Notes: generated by a model not told the origin, from the sequence alone. Positions 15,969-26,042 are shown, counted from the first letter of the stretch. The stretch: DNA of 64,000 bases from Pseudomonas akapageensis (GCF_011355085.1 NZ_VXCP01000038.1:287-64286), one strand, 5' to 3'. Numbers and translations are program-made.

Positions 15969-16940
15969 ATGAGCGACGACCCAGGCCGTCCGGGTGTTTC
16001 CCACGCATCAAAGCGGCCCTTGAGTGAACGGGTGGACTGGAACCTGCTGCGAACCTTTCAGGTGATCGCTCAAGAGCTGAGTATCAGCCGGGCGGCCGTA
16101 CGCCTGCATTTGTCCCAGCCTGCGGTGAGCCAGGCCCTCAAACGCCTGGAAGAACAGCTGGGCGTGCCACTGATCGAGCGCCATGGACCGCGCTTTGTCC
16201 TGACTCGTGCCGGTATGGAAACCTTGCGAATAGCAGGCGATGTTCAAGGGCAATTCGGCCAACTGGACGCCGCCATCGAGCAGTCCCGTGGGCAAGTCGT
16301 TGGCCAGATACGCCTGCTGTCGGTCAGCGGCATTCAGTACGCGCCGTACGACCGGTTTCTGGCCGACTTGCATCGCGACTATCCGGGTATCGGCCTGGAG
16401 ATCGTGGTGCAGTCGAGCGACGAAATTCTCAGTGCATTGGGGCAAAGAACCGCCGCCTTCGGCCTGGCCGTGAATCGCCGCAGCTACCCGGGACTGCAAC
16501 AGCAATGCCTGTACAGCGAACGCTACCAATTCTATTGCAGTGACCAGCATCCGCTGTTCGGGCGCATCGACTTGACCCTCGAGGACCTCAGGGCACAACC
16601 CTTGATCGTCTTTACCGGCGACACGCTTGGCGGAACGCTGTCACCGCTTGCCGAGTTCCGCGATCGGGAACGGCTGTCCGGAAAGATCGTTGCCTCGTCG
16701 GCCAACACCCAGGAAGTATTGCGCCTGGTCCTGGCCGGCTTCGGCATCGGCTGCCTGCCCGTGCAGCTCTGTGAGGCTGAACTTGAAGCAGGCCGTCTCT
16801 GGCGGCTGCCGCCCGAGGGTGGGGTGTGTTCGCTCGACGTCAATATCCTGTGGAACGCCGAACAGCGCCTCAGCCAGGCCGAGGCGCTGTTCCTGCAACG
16901 CTTGCGGGATATAGCTTTGATCAACGATGGATGCGCGTGA
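15969..16940 (+). CDS. LysR-family regulator divergent from the aldolase
   Basis: A 323-residue LysR-type regulator. The N-terminal helix-turn-helix reads ELSISRAAVRLHLSQPAVSQALKRLEEQLG, followed by the linker and a periplasmic-binding-protein-like effector domain. About 25 residues precede the first helix, slightly more than usual. The ATG at 15969 is preferred over a TTG at 15945. The shared 125-base intergenic region with the aldolase gene is the likely site of control; the effector is unknown. Confidence 0.9.
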   Translation: MSDDPGRPGVSHASKRPLSERVDWNLLRTFQVIAQELSISRAAVRLHLSQPAVSQALKRLEEQLGVPLIERHGPRFVLTRAGMETLRIAGDVQGQFGQLDAAIEQSRGQVVGQIRLLSVSGIQYAPYDRFLADLHRDYPGIGLEIVVQSSDEILSALGQRTAAFGLAVNRRSYPGLQQQCLYSERYQFYCSDQHPLFGRIDLTLEDLRAQPLIVFTGDTLGGTLSPLAEFRDRERLSGKIVASSANTQEVLRLVLAGFGIGCLPVQLCEAELEAGRLWRLPPEGGVCSLDVNILWNAEQRLSQAEALFLQRLRDIALINDGCA

Positions 16941-17152
16941 GCAATTCCAATGACAGCCATGTCGCGCGTGTCGAAAAACGAATACCTGTTGCTGGACAGC
17001 CTGCACTACGACAGCCAGCGCATCGCCGACGTAGAACCCCGATGGGAACTCGATCACAGGGTAGTCAAAAAAATCGTGGCCGTGCCAGGGTATCCTGTAC
17101 GCCGAGCGCCGGTTGATTTGCCAGCGGATGCAAAAAACCGGAATCGACCCAA

Positions 17153-20100
17153 TCATTTTTCTTCATCCCTGCCAGGAGATGAGATGGGCAGTTTTTTGCA
17201 CTGAGTTTCGTAGCGAATGTCTTTCTGTACCCCATCGTTCCACTCCTTGTGACTCAAGTTGCGGGTAAGTTTGGCGCAAAGCCAGTCTGGCCATATAGTG
17301 GGGGTCGGCCATCGTCGCACGGTCCCGTCGCTGCTACCGGAGGCAATATAATTGCTGTCCTCGCTAAAAGCCACGCTATTGACCCGCCCCTCATGTCCCT
17401 GGAGCGGTCGGCCAATAGGAGTCCCGTTTTCTGCATCCCATAGCTGAAGCGTCCGGTCCGCGCTGCCGGAGACAATGAATTTATGGTCTTGGCTGAAGTC
17501 CAGGCTACTAATCCTGTCCTCATGCCCTTTAAAAGCTTTCCTAATCGAGCGCCCGGTGCTCGCATCCCACAGCATTAGCATTCCGTCCTTGCTGCCGGAG
17601 GCAACACGGGCACCATCGCGACTGAAGGCCACGCTAGAGACCTCGCCGCTCTGCCCCTGCAACGGCTGGAGAATTGGTTCCCCGGTTTCTGCATTCCACA
17701 GCCGCAGCATCCCGTCCTTGCTGCCAGAGACAATACGACTGCCATCGTTATCGAAGGCCACGCTAGTGACCTCGCCATTATGGCCCCGCAACGGCGGAAG
17801 TATTGATTTCCCGTTTTCTGCATTCCAGAGCCGCAGCGTCGAATCCGTGCTACCGGAGACAATACGGCTGCCATCGGGGTTGAAGGCCACGCTAGTGACC
17901 TCGCCGTCATGCCCCCGCCACTGCTGGGTAATTGGTTTCCCGGTTTCTGCACTCCACAGCCGCAGCATCCCGTCCTTGCTGCCAGATACAATTAGGCTGC
18001 CATTGCCACTGAAAGCCACGCTTGAGACCTCGCCGTCATCCCCCTGCAATATCGATAAAATCTCCTCTTTGTTTTTTTTGGCCGCCCACTGTCGCAATGT
18101 TGAGTCCGTGCTGAGGGAAAGAATGCGGTCAGGACGAAAGGCCACACTCAAGACCACTGAATAATCCCGCATAATCACTTCTCCAATCGACGCCCCTGTA
18201 TGCGCAGACCACACCTGCAGTGACTGGTCCAGACTGCCGGAGACGATGCGATTGCCTTCCTGGTTGAAGGCCAGGAACTCACTGTTATGCCCACGTATTG
18301 GCGGGCCCATTGGATTCCCGGTATTTACATCCCATTCGCGCACTGTTTGATCACGACTGCCGGAGACGATGTGGATGTCGTCCGACTTGAAGACCACTTT
18401 AGTGACCGGCCCCTCATGCCCCTTCAAGGGCTCACCAACAGGCTTCCCAGTAGTTGCATCCCACAATCGTATCGTCCAATCCCTACTGCCGGAGACGATA
18501 CGACTGCCATCCTTGTTGAAAGCTACAGTCGCGACTGTTCCTTGATGCCCCTTCAACGGCTCAAAAACGGGCTTGCCGGTTTTTGCATCCCACAATAGTA
18601 GAGTCCAATCCGCACCCCCGGAGACGATACGACCGTCCTTGCTGAAAGCCACAGAGGTGACCATGCCTTTATGCCCCTTCAACGGATCACCAATCGGCTC
18701 CCCGGTTTCTGCATCCCATTGCTGTAGCGTGCCGTCGGTGCTACCAGAGACGATACGACTGCCATCCTGGTTGAAAGCCAGAGTCGTGACCGACACCTTC
18801 TCTTTCGTCCACATCAATTCGCTGTTTTCGCTGTTTTGGGTATCCCACATCCGCAGCGTCTTATCCCGACTGCCGGAGACAATACGACTGACATTTTTTG
18901 GATTGAAAGCCACACTCACTACCCGTTCTTTATGCTGCTTTTCCTTTGGCGCCGACCAGATCTTTTTCCCGGTTTTTACCTCCCATAATTGCAGTGTCCC
19001 ATCAAGATTCCCGGTGACAATGTTATTGCCGTCCGGATCCAGGGCCAGCGCGTTGATCTGGTGATTGGTATCCCACACTTTGCTTGTATTATCTGTGGTC
19101 ACCATCGCGAACAACAGGGCATTGTCTACCTCCGAATGAGGGGCGGCTGCTTTCGCCGCCAGCAGTTGTAGCAACGCACCCTCATCGTTGCCACGTCGCC
19201 AGCCTGTGAGTATTCCAGAGCCCTCGTTGATCATTCGCATCGCCTGCTCATTTTTGAGCGATCGAGCGGCATCATTGTAGTAATGCACAGAAATGATGCA
19301 TGCACCTGCGGCAACCAGGGCCACCACAAGCAGTATTTTTGCTTGCCATTTGAGACGAACCGCGGCCGCCTCGCTCACCTGTTGCTTCTCTTCTGCTGCC
19401 TTACGCGCCGCTGCCTCGGCATTGACCTTTGCCTCCTGAAGCCGCACCTCTTCTTCCCGCAATTGCGTCTCTCGCAGTCGCGACACCCGGAGAAACTCCC
19501 GCGCCCCCTCCAGTCGCCGGCTGTAGCGCGGTTTGGCAGCAAGCGACTCGGCGATATCGAGGCGCTCCCCCTGAATGAGCCACGCCGCCTTTTTGTCGTT
19601 GTTGAGCCACGCGGTGACGGCTTGCTCAAGCCGGTCGACTTCCTTGAGATCCTCACGCTCCTCATTCAGCCAACGAACAAGGACATCCCATTGACGGAAC
19701 AGGCTCTCGTGAGCCACTTCGACCACCTTTCCTTCCGTACGCTGATCGCTTATCAGCAGGTGCTTGTCGATCAGCGCCTGTACCAGCGGCCAACTGTTGG
19801 CCGGCAGGTCGGCGAATGCCGCCACGCGGCGCATCGGCAAGTCATTTTCCTGGTTGATCGTGACGAGCGCGGGGATGAAGGCATCATGCAACAGGTCAAG
19901 TTGGTCCTGACGCGTTTCCACGTCCGACGACAGCACCGATTCGGCCTCATTCTTGATGACGTCGACCATGCCGCCCATGCGGTTGTATTCCTCGAGGCTG
20001 AGATCACCGTCGCCCCCATAATCGCAGTACAGACGAGCCAGCGTGAGACTGAGCAGTGGCAAGGTATCACCGCCCTGACCACAATCGGCGAGCAGGCGGT

Positions 20101-21400
20101 TAACCAGGTCGGGCTCAACCTCCAGCTTGTGCCCATTTGCGGTGGCACGCTTTGCCGGGCCTGTAATGACTTCCTTGAACTGGCTTACGGGCATCGGTTT
20201 GATCGCGTCGAACACAACACTTTTCAACCCGGCAAGTTGGGGCGCAGTTTGCAACGGCTCATAACGGTCGGAGCGGATGGTGAAGACGACGATCAGTGGC
20301 ATATGGGATGGCTGGGCTGCAACCGGACTGCCCCTGAGTGCTGTGCCAATCAATTCGAGGAACAGGTGTGCCTCGTCGGCTTCCTGCGGGTTCATTCTGC
20401 TGTCAACGTTGAACAACTCCTCGGCCTGGTCGACAGACAACACCAGGGTCGGTGGCTGCACGTCGTCAGCTTGATCGTCAAGGCGATCACGTAAAGCAGT
20501 CTGGATATTGCGCAATAGCTCAGTGAATCGCTCGGGCCCTTCTCTGAGTCCAGCTTTCACCTCACCCAGTTCCGCAGGCCGCAGATTCAGATGACGGTTG
20601 GCGTCGTATATAGCCTGGGCGAGTCCGCGAGCACCCGAAACCGGGCAGCGTTCGGGACGAATGGGCGGCAGCGGATAAAAATGCCGATCATCGCGCTCAA
20701 GACGGGGCAGCAGGCCCGCGCGCAGAAAGGACGATTTACCGGCACCTGAAGCACCCAGGATGACGAACAGCGACTCGGCACCGGACGAACGCATACCCCG
20801 CAGCTTGTCCAGGCCCTGCAAGATCTCGACGTCACGCCCGAAAAATACAGCGGCATCTGCCTTGTCGAGGGGTTCAAGGCCTCGATAGGGTGCGCGACCC
20901 GATTCGCCCTCAGGTGGCCAGGGGAAATAATTGGCGCGCAAGCCGGCGTTGTTCAGCCCCATGTGCAGGCGCTGCAGTCCATCCCTGAGGAAAGCGACAT
21001 CAACCGATTGCTCATGATAATCGCAGGTGATGACCTCTGACGCCCCTTCTCCACTCAGACGGCAGAGCTGCCACTCGGCAGTCATTTCCTTCGGTAGCTG
21101 GCCAAGCGCAACATCCTTGATCAGGGCACAAAAGATGCGCTTGTTGTAACTCCTGGCCATCAGAAATTCGGCCAGACACCACTGCGACTTCGCCCATTGA
21201 GGTGATACCACGATCACCACCACTTCGCAGCGATCCGACGCGCGCTTGAGCGCATCCTGCCAGCGGTCACCAGCGACAAGACCACGTCGTGGATCGACGT
21301 CGAGAAATACATCATCCCAGCCGTTTTGCGCGAGCCAATATTTCAGCGCAACAGCTTCGAGCTCATCGACACTGGAGTGGCTGAGAAATATACGCGACAT
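17153..21400 (-). CDS. TIR-STAND NTPase-TM-WD40 protein (candidate anti-phage sensor)
   Basis: A 1415-residue multidomain protein. Residues 1-140 form a TIR domain (IFLSHSS; SQWCLAEF with the likely catalytic NADase Glu78). Residues 170-590 form a STAND NTPase: Walker A GASGAGKSS (216-224), Walker B LVLSVDQAEELF (319-330) and a winged-helix end. A charged coiled-coil segment (640-685) leads into one transmembrane helix (688-706). Residues 783-1375 hold 14 WD40 repeats, enough for two seven-bladed propellers. TIR-STAND proteins in bacteria often deplete NAD+ on phage sensing, so this is a plausible one-gene defence system. The WD region is less GC-rich than its neighbours. A nearby partner gene is not seen. 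Confidence 0.9.
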   Translation of the reverse strand: MSRIFLSHSSVDELEAVALKYWLAQNGWDDVFLDVDPRRGLVAGDRWQDALKRASDRCEVVVIVVSPQWAKSQWCLAEFLMARSYNKRIFCALIKDVALGQLPKEMTAEWQLCRLSGEGASEVITCDYHEQSVDVAFLRDGLQRLHMGLNNAGLRANYFPWPPEGESGRAPYRGLEPLDKADAAVFFGRDVEILQGLDKLRGMRSSGAESLFVILGASGAGKSSFLRAGLLPRLERDDRHFYPLPPIRPERCPVSGARGLAQAIYDANRHLNLRPAELGEVKAGLREGPERFTELLRNIQTALRDRLDDQADDVQPPTLVLSVDQAEELFNVDSRMNPQEADEAHLFLELIGTALRGSPVAAQPSHMPLIVVFTIRSDRYEPLQTAPQLAGLKSVVFDAIKPMPVSQFKEVITGPAKRATANGHKLEVEPDLVNRLLADCGQGGDTLPLLSLTLARLYCDYGGDGDLSLEEYNRMGGMVDVIKNEAESVLSSDVETRQDQLDLLHDAFIPALVTINQENDLPMRRVAAFADLPANSWPLVQALIDKHLLISDQRTEGKVVEVAHESLFRQWDVLVRWLNEEREDLKEVDRLEQAVTAWLNNDKKAAWLIQGERLDIAESLAAKPRYSRRLEGAREFLRVSRLRETQLREEEVRLQEAKVNAEAAARKAAEEKQQVSEAAAVRLKWQAKILLVVALVAAGACIISVHYYNDAARSLKNEQAMRMINEGSGILTGWRRGNDEGALLQLLAAKAAAPHSEVDNALLFAMVTTDNTSKVWDTNHQINALALDPDGNNIVTGNLDGTLQLWEVKTGKKIWSAPKEKQHKERVVSVAFNPKNVSRIVSGSRDKTLRMWDTQNSENSELMWTKEKVSVTTLAFNQDGSRIVSGSTDGTLQQWDAETGEPIGDPLKGHKGMVTSVAFSKDGRIVSGGADWTLLLWDAKTGKPVFEPLKGHQGTVATVAFNKDGSRIVSGSRDWTIRLWDATTGKPVGEPLKGHEGPVTKVVFKSDDIHIVSGSRDQTVREWDVNTGNPMGPPIRGHNSEFLAFNQEGNRIVSGSLDQSLQVWSAHTGASIGEVIMRDYSVVLSVAFRPDRILSLSTDSTLRQWAAKKNKEEILSILQGDDGEVSSVAFSGNGSLIVSGSKDGMLRLWSAETGKPITQQWRGHDGEVTSVAFNPDGSRIVSGSTDSTLRLWNAENGKSILPPLRGHNGEVTSVAFDNDGSRIVSGSKDGMLRLWNAETGEPILQPLQGQSGEVSSVAFSRDGARVASGSKDGMLMLWDASTGRSIRKAFKGHEDRISSLDFSQDHKFIVSGSADRTLQLWDAENGTPIGRPLQGHEGRVNSVAFSEDSNYIASGSSDGTVRRWPTPTIWPDWLCAKLTRNLSHKEWNDGVQKDIRYETQCKKLPISSPGRDEEK

Positions 21401-21626
21401 CGCGATCCCTCCTCACAGAGTCAGTGAACCCAAACAGACTACTGGAGCGGTTCTTCGTCGGCACGAAGGGCAGGTGCGATGCAGATATTACTCAGCGCCG
21501 ATTATTCACAATCAAAATGGATGCAATTCAGGGTGCGTGGATCCAGATTAGCATTGTCATCTCAATCTGCCAGTAGCAGGCCGAAAAGTGCTGTCACTTT
21601 CGCTCACCACGCACCTCGATTGGCCC

Positions 21627-22286
21627 TCAATCCGCCGCAAAACAATACAACCGTCCCGCCCCACCCGAGGCCGCCAGCGTTTCGTCACTGCAGCCTCGCG
21701 AAGGGTGCGAAGAGTTCCACGAATGCGCCGGTGGGTCGTCGTTCAGCCCGATCCGGTCATGGTGACCGACCTGGGCCATGCCCTTGTCGCTGCTGGTCCA
21801 GTTGCTGCAGGTGTGGTCATCACTTGCACCGAATGCCATTCCATCGGTCTGGGAGCCGGTGAGGATGTCGTGGGTGTTCGGCGTATCGCCGCGCCCCTTG
21901 ACCACCATCCCGTGTTCGTCGAGGGCGGTTTCCTTGTTCAGCTTGTTGTCGCCATGCAATTGCGCGAGGTCCTGAGCGATCACGACGCCCTTGGCGTTCT
22001 GCCAGGGGCCTTTGCCGATACGGTCCCGGGCATTGACTGCTGCCTGGCCACCTGAGGCATCGGCGCTCAGGTAGGCGCGCCAGGTATGCTTGCCTGCCCC
22101 CACGGCACTGGCCAGCGCCTGACAGTGCTTGTCGGCCCCGGCCAGGCCCCCCAGATCGGCCCCCTTGCCCATGCCTTTGCTGGTGACGAAGAAGGTCATG
22201 TCCTTGGAGTCCGCGTGGCTGGCGAAACTGCAGGTCAGCGCTAGCATGGCAGCGGCAAGGGTTGGGATGAACGTCGTCTTGCGCAT
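21627..22286 (-). CDS. Secreted lectin-like protein
   Basis: A 219-residue protein with a Sec signal peptide (MRKTTFIPTLAAAMLALTCS, cleavage near SHA-DS). The mature part has the pattern MTFFVTSKGMGKGADLGGLAGAD, HCQALA, TWRAYLS and four cysteines (HCQ, TCSNW, GCSDE, LYCF), suggesting two disulfides. This is the C-type-lectin-like layout of proteins annotated as DUF1554-related in proteobacteria (from memory). Likely periplasmic or surface-associated; no enzymatic motif is seen. Confidence 0.8.
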   Translation of the reverse strand: MRKTTFIPTLAAAMLALTCSFASHADSKDMTFFVTSKGMGKGADLGGLAGADKHCQALASAVGAGKHTWRAYLSADASGGQAAVNARDRIGKGPWQNAKGVVIAQDLAQLHGDNKLNKETALDEHGMVVKGRGDTPNTHDILTGSQTDGMAFGASDDHTCSNWTSSDKGMAQVGHHDRIGLNDDPPAHSWNSSHPSRGCSDETLAASGGAGRLYCFAAD

Positions 22287-22323
22287 GTACAGCCCTCCGG
22301 AAAAAGTGACTGAACGGGTGTTG

Positions 22324-22977
22324 CTACTTCGGTTGCGCCACGGTGCGCAAATAGGGTTTCACGGTCTTGTAGCCCTCGGGATACTTCTTCCTGGCGTCCT
22401 CGTCGGAGACCGATGTGGGAATGATCACGTCCTCACCCGGACGCCAGTTCACGGGGGTGGCAACAGTGTGTTTGGCATTCAGTTGCAGCGAATCGAGCAG
22501 GCGCAGCACTTCATCGAAGTTGCGTCCGGCACTCATGGGGTAGACCAGCATCGCCTTGACCTTCTTGTCCGGGCCGATCATGAACACCGAACGGACCGTG
22601 GCGTTGTCCACGGCGGTACGAGAGCCGCCACTGGCATTGGGGTGGATCATGTCATAGAGCTTGGCCACCACCAGGTTCTCGTCACCGATCAGGGGGTAGT
22701 TGATCGCATGGCCCTGGGTCTCTGCGATGTCACCGACCCATTTCACGTGGTCGCTGACCGGGTCGATGCTGAGGCCGACGATTCTGGTGTTGCGTTTGTC
22801 GAACTCCGGCTTGAGTCCGGCCATGTATCCGAGTTCAGTGGTGCACACAGGAGTGAAGTCTTTCGGATGCGAGAACAGGATGGCCCACTTGTCGCCGATC
22901 CACTCGTGGAATCTGATTGGACCTTCAGTGCTGTCGGCAGTGAAATCCGGTGCTTCGTCGCCAATGCGGATTGCCAT
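22324..22977 (-). CDS. lsfA: 1-Cys peroxiredoxin (LsfA/PRDX6 type)
   Basis: A 217-residue peroxiredoxin. The peroxidatic Cys45 lies in DFTPVCTTE, and it is the only cysteine in the protein, which defines the 1-Cys class. Length and the C-terminal dimerisation region match PRDX6/LsfA. It reduces hydroperoxides in the cytoplasm and in Pseudomonas is linked to oxidative and sulfur-starvation stress; the neighbouring arylsulfatase fits a sulfur theme. The gene begins 156 bases downstream of the arylsulfatase stop on the same strand. Confidence 0.92.
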   Translation of the reverse strand: MAIRIGDEAPDFTADSTEGPIRFHEWIGDKWAILFSHPKDFTPVCTTELGYMAGLKPEFDKRNTRIVGLSIDPVSDHVKWVGDIAETQGHAINYPLIGDENLVVAKLYDMIHPNASGGSRTAVDNATVRSVFMIGPDKKVKAMLVYPMSAGRNFDEVLRLLDSLQLNAKHTVATPVNWRPGEDVIIPTSVSDEDARKKYPEGYKTVKPYLRTVAQPK

Positions 22978-23133
22978 GTTCGATCTCCTTGCAGGGATGG
23001 GTAGGAAGACGGTCCGAACGCCGGTTGCCGTTGCGACGGCGCACGGAATCTGCGTTGAGCCGGTCAGCGCGAAGTCAGTATAGGAGACGTTTCAGAAGAC
23101 GTGGCAGCCCCGCAAGGGGCTGCCACAACAGCA

Positions 23134-24792
23134 CTAGTTGCCTGTAGGCAATTGCAGGTTGATCCCCTCTTTCTGCAGATCCTCACGTACCGACTGGAAC
23201 TTCTGATACTTGGACAGCTCGATCGGGCCGTCGTAACCCATGCTCTGCAGCTTGCGCGGAGGGTAGTCAATGTAGGTTTTCATCAGTTTGGTTATCGCCA
23301 GGCTGATGGGCACCATCGTCCAGGTGCGCTCGGTGAAGTTACTCATGAAAATGTCATAGCGCTCTTGCGGGTCCTGGTAGAGGTCGAAGATTTGCGGCAC
23401 GGTCGCCACGTATTTCGACGCACCTTTCCAACCCAGGTTGCTGTCTACCGCCAGGCCACCGGTCTGGGCACCATCATCGCCACGCAGGTTGAACACCGCC
23501 TTGTAGTTGCCGACACGGGCGGCGCCCGGGGACAACTCGTTCTCGGTGAAGTAGAACCACTCTTTACGCGGCGACGGGCCACTACCCGTCAGTACCGGGG
23601 TCATGTCGTAACTGTCGAAGATGATCGGCTGGCCTTCGCGGTCTTTTTCCGGCAGCTTCACGCCGGCAACGGCGGCAAAGGTCGCCATCAGATCCAGGCC
23701 ACCGATGATCTCGTGGTTCCTGGAGTTCGGCTTGATTTTGCCTGGCCAGATGGCAATCGCCGGTACCCGGTTACCGCCTTCGCGCACGGTGCCCTTGGTG
23801 CCACGGAACGGGGTATAACCGGCGTCCGGGTAAACATCCTGCCAGGCGCCGTTGTCGGTGGTGTAGAACACCAGGGTGTTCTTGTCCAGGCCCAAGGCCT
23901 TGAGCTTGTCCATGATGCGGCCGATACGGGTATCGAGTTCAACGATCGAGTCGGCATATTTGGATTTGGACATCGACTTGTGCACGAACTCCGGCGCCGG
24001 CATGTTGGGCTGGTGCACTTTCATGAAGTTGACGTTGATAAAAAAGGGCTTGTCCGACTTGGCGGCCGTGTCGAGGAATTCCAGCGCGGCTTTTTCGACA
24101 TAGCCATCGAAGTAGGGAATACCGACGACGCCCGGCTTGCCATCAACGACCGGCGTATCGACGTATTCACCGTTGATCTTGAACTCTTCAACCGGCTTTT
24201 CGCCCGCTTTGCCTGATAACGCGCCCTTGGTGACCTTGGCAAACATCGCGCGGGTTTCCGGATCCATGTCCGGGAACCATTCAGGGTCGGCGTAGGTGTA
24301 GGCGTTGAGGTGGTACAGGCCGACGTATTTCATCACGTCGTAGCCCTGGGCATTGGGCAGTGCATAGTCCGCTTCGCCCAGGTGCCACTTGCCGGTGAAG
24401 TAGGTCTCGTAACCACCGGTCTTGAGCACCGAGGCCAAGGTCCATTCGGCTGCCGGCAAGCCGCCGCCCTGGCCCTGGAAGGCCACGGTGGTCATGCCGC
24501 TGCGGTTCGGGATGCGGCCGGTCTGCATGGCGGCGCGGCCAGGCGTGCAACTTGGCTGGGCGTAGAACGAGAAAAAGGTTTTGCCGTCTTCTGCCAGCTT
24601 GTCGATGTTCGGCGTCGGCATGCCGCGACCTTCGCCCCCGCCATAGGGGCCCAGGTCGCCATAGCCGGTATCGTCGGAGACGATAAACAGAATATTGGGT
24701 TTGTCCGTCTGTGCAGCGAGGGCGAGACCGTTTAACGACATCAATGCCATGAACACGATGGAAAGTCTGAAGCGATCTGATTGCCTATTCAT
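23134..24792 (-). CDS. Periplasmic arylsulfatase (Cys-type)
   Basis: A 552-residue sulfatase with an N-terminal signal peptide (hydrophobic to LALAAQ). The formylglycine motif is CTPGR (Cys82-Arg86) followed by AAMQTG, the Cys-type that needs a formylglycine-generating enzyme or an equivalent maturase; none is visible in the window. Metal ligands appear as VSDDTGYGD (Asp40/41) and TTDNGAW. It would hydrolyse sulfate esters in the periplasm to supply sulfur. A LysR regulator is divergent from it. Confidence 0.92.
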   Translation of the reverse strand: MNRQSDRFRLSIVFMALMSLNGLALAAQTDKPNILFIVSDDTGYGDLGPYGGGEGRGMPTPNIDKLAEDGKTFFSFYAQPSCTPGRAAMQTGRIPNRSGMTTVAFQGQGGGLPAAEWTLASVLKTGGYETYFTGKWHLGEADYALPNAQGYDVMKYVGLYHLNAYTYADPEWFPDMDPETRAMFAKVTKGALSGKAGEKPVEEFKINGEYVDTPVVDGKPGVVGIPYFDGYVEKAALEFLDTAAKSDKPFFINVNFMKVHQPNMPAPEFVHKSMSKSKYADSIVELDTRIGRIMDKLKALGLDKNTLVFYTTDNGAWQDVYPDAGYTPFRGTKGTVREGGNRVPAIAIWPGKIKPNSRNHEIIGGLDLMATFAAVAGVKLPEKDREGQPIIFDSYDMTPVLTGSGPSPRKEWFYFTENELSPGAARVGNYKAVFNLRGDDGAQTGGLAVDSNLGWKGASKYVATVPQIFDLYQDPQERYDIFMSNFTERTWTMVPISLAITKLMKTYIDYPPRKLQSMGYDGPIELSKYQKFQSVREDLQKEGINLQLPTGN

Positions 24793-25124
24793 ACCGGGTA
24801 CCTTCCTCAGGTGTCGATCCGTGTTGTTCGCAACTCAGGTGATGAGCGCACGCCAACGATGACCCTTGGTGCATTACCACCGAGTAGATAGCCTAGGTAC
24901 TGCGTACAGAATCAACTCCCCCGATTGCATGACCATGCACTGGTTAAGGCCCAGCAAGAAGTCTAGTGCGATTTCGTCAAAACGCGTGGTCGCAGGTCGG
25001 CACTCACTGGCGAGCCCATGAAGAATATGCTCACTGCCACGGAAAATCAGAAGCAGGCACATCCCTACAGGCGTCGACGACGCGGTAATGTATCGGCTTG
25101 AATGGACCAACTTCGAGGTTTGCC
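24793..25124. other. Divergent promoter region of arylsulfatase and LysR
   Basis: A 332-base gap with no supported gene. It contains the interrupted palindrome TGCATGACCATGCA (24926-24939), a plausible LysR-type site, and a CGAGG ribosome site at 25113-25117 for the LysR gene. I see no RNA gene in it. Confidence 0.5.
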
Positions 25125-26027
25125 GTGGCTTCCTACACCCTGCGCCAATTGAAGTACTTCGTCACCACGGTCGAGTGCGGCAGTGTCGCCGAAGCGTCGC
25201 GCAAGCTGTACATCGCCCAGCCATCGATTTCCACCGCAATCAAAGGGCTGGAAGAGAGCTTTGGCGTGCAATTGTTTATCCGCCACCACGCCCAGGGAGT
25301 TTCCCTGACGCCGGGCGGCGCGCGGTTTTATCGCAAGGCCCAGGAACTGCTGCGCATGTCCAAGGAGTTCGAACAGAACGCCCTGGCCGACAATGACGTG
25401 GTCAGCGGGCAGATCGACATCGGCTGCTTCGAGACCGTCGCCCCGCTCTACCTGCCTCGCCTGATCGCCGGTTTTCGCGAACGCTATCCCGGTGTCGAGA
25501 TCCGTCTGCAGGACGGCGAACAACAGGAACTGGTGCAAGGCCTGACCGGTGGGCGCTTCGACCTGGCGATTTTCTACGAGCACGATCTGGACGGCACTAT
25601 CGAGACCGAGCCCCTGATGGCACCACAGCGACCCTATGCGCTGCTGCCGGAGGGGCATCGTTTTGCCGACCAGCCACAAGTATCCCTGCGCGACTTGGCT
25701 CTGGAGCCGATGATCCTGCTCGATGTGCAACCGAGCCGGACCTACTTCGTGAGCATTTTCGAAGAAATGGGCCTGACCCCGAACATCGTCTTCAGCTCGC
25801 CCTCGATCGAAATGGTGCGGGGCATGGTCGGCCAGGGGTTCGGCTTCTCGGTACTGGTGACCCGGCCGCACTCGACCTGCACCTACGACGGCAAGCAGGT
25901 GGTGTGCGTGGATATTGCCGAAGAGGTTACCGGTTCGGCACTGGTGGCGGCCTGGCTGAAGCGGTCGCAGCTGACCAAGCCTGCGCAGATGTTCATCGAG
26001 TATTGCAAGGAGCAGTTCAAGGCTTGA
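25125..26027 (+). CDS. LysR-family regulator divergent from arylsulfatase
   Basis: A 300-residue LysR-type regulator. The helix-turn-helix is CGSVAEASRKLYIAQPSISTAIKGLEESFG. A GTG start at 25125 is chosen because CGAGG lies seven bases before it and MASYTLRQLKYF is a standard LysR N-terminus; a TTG at 25098 would add nine residues. Its effector-binding half has the usual IDIGCFETVAPLYLPRL beginning. It probably controls the divergent arylsulfatase gene or its own transcript. Confidence 0.9.
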   Translation: MASYTLRQLKYFVTTVECGSVAEASRKLYIAQPSISTAIKGLEESFGVQLFIRHHAQGVSLTPGGARFYRKAQELLRMSKEFEQNALADNDVVSGQIDIGCFETVAPLYLPRLIAGFRERYPGVEIRLQDGEQQELVQGLTGGRFDLAIFYEHDLDGTIETEPLMAPQRPYALLPEGHRFADQPQVSLRDLALEPMILLDVQPSRTYFVSIFEEMGLTPNIVFSSPSIEMVRGMVGQGFGFSVLVTRPHSTCTYDGKQVVCVDIAEEVTGSALVAAWLKRSQLTKPAQMFIEYCKEQFKA

Positions 26028-26042
26028 GACCGAGTTGCCCCT

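Noticed and set aside
16950..17204. 84-codon frame between the LysR and STAND genes
   Set aside because: It overlaps the end of the STAND gene, has no ribosome site and no recognisable family; the end of the interval is better explained as convergent 3' sequence.
19283..20494. 403-codon plus-strand frame inside the STAND gene
   Set aside because: Antisense shadow of a gene with recognisable TIR, NTPase and WD40 motifs.
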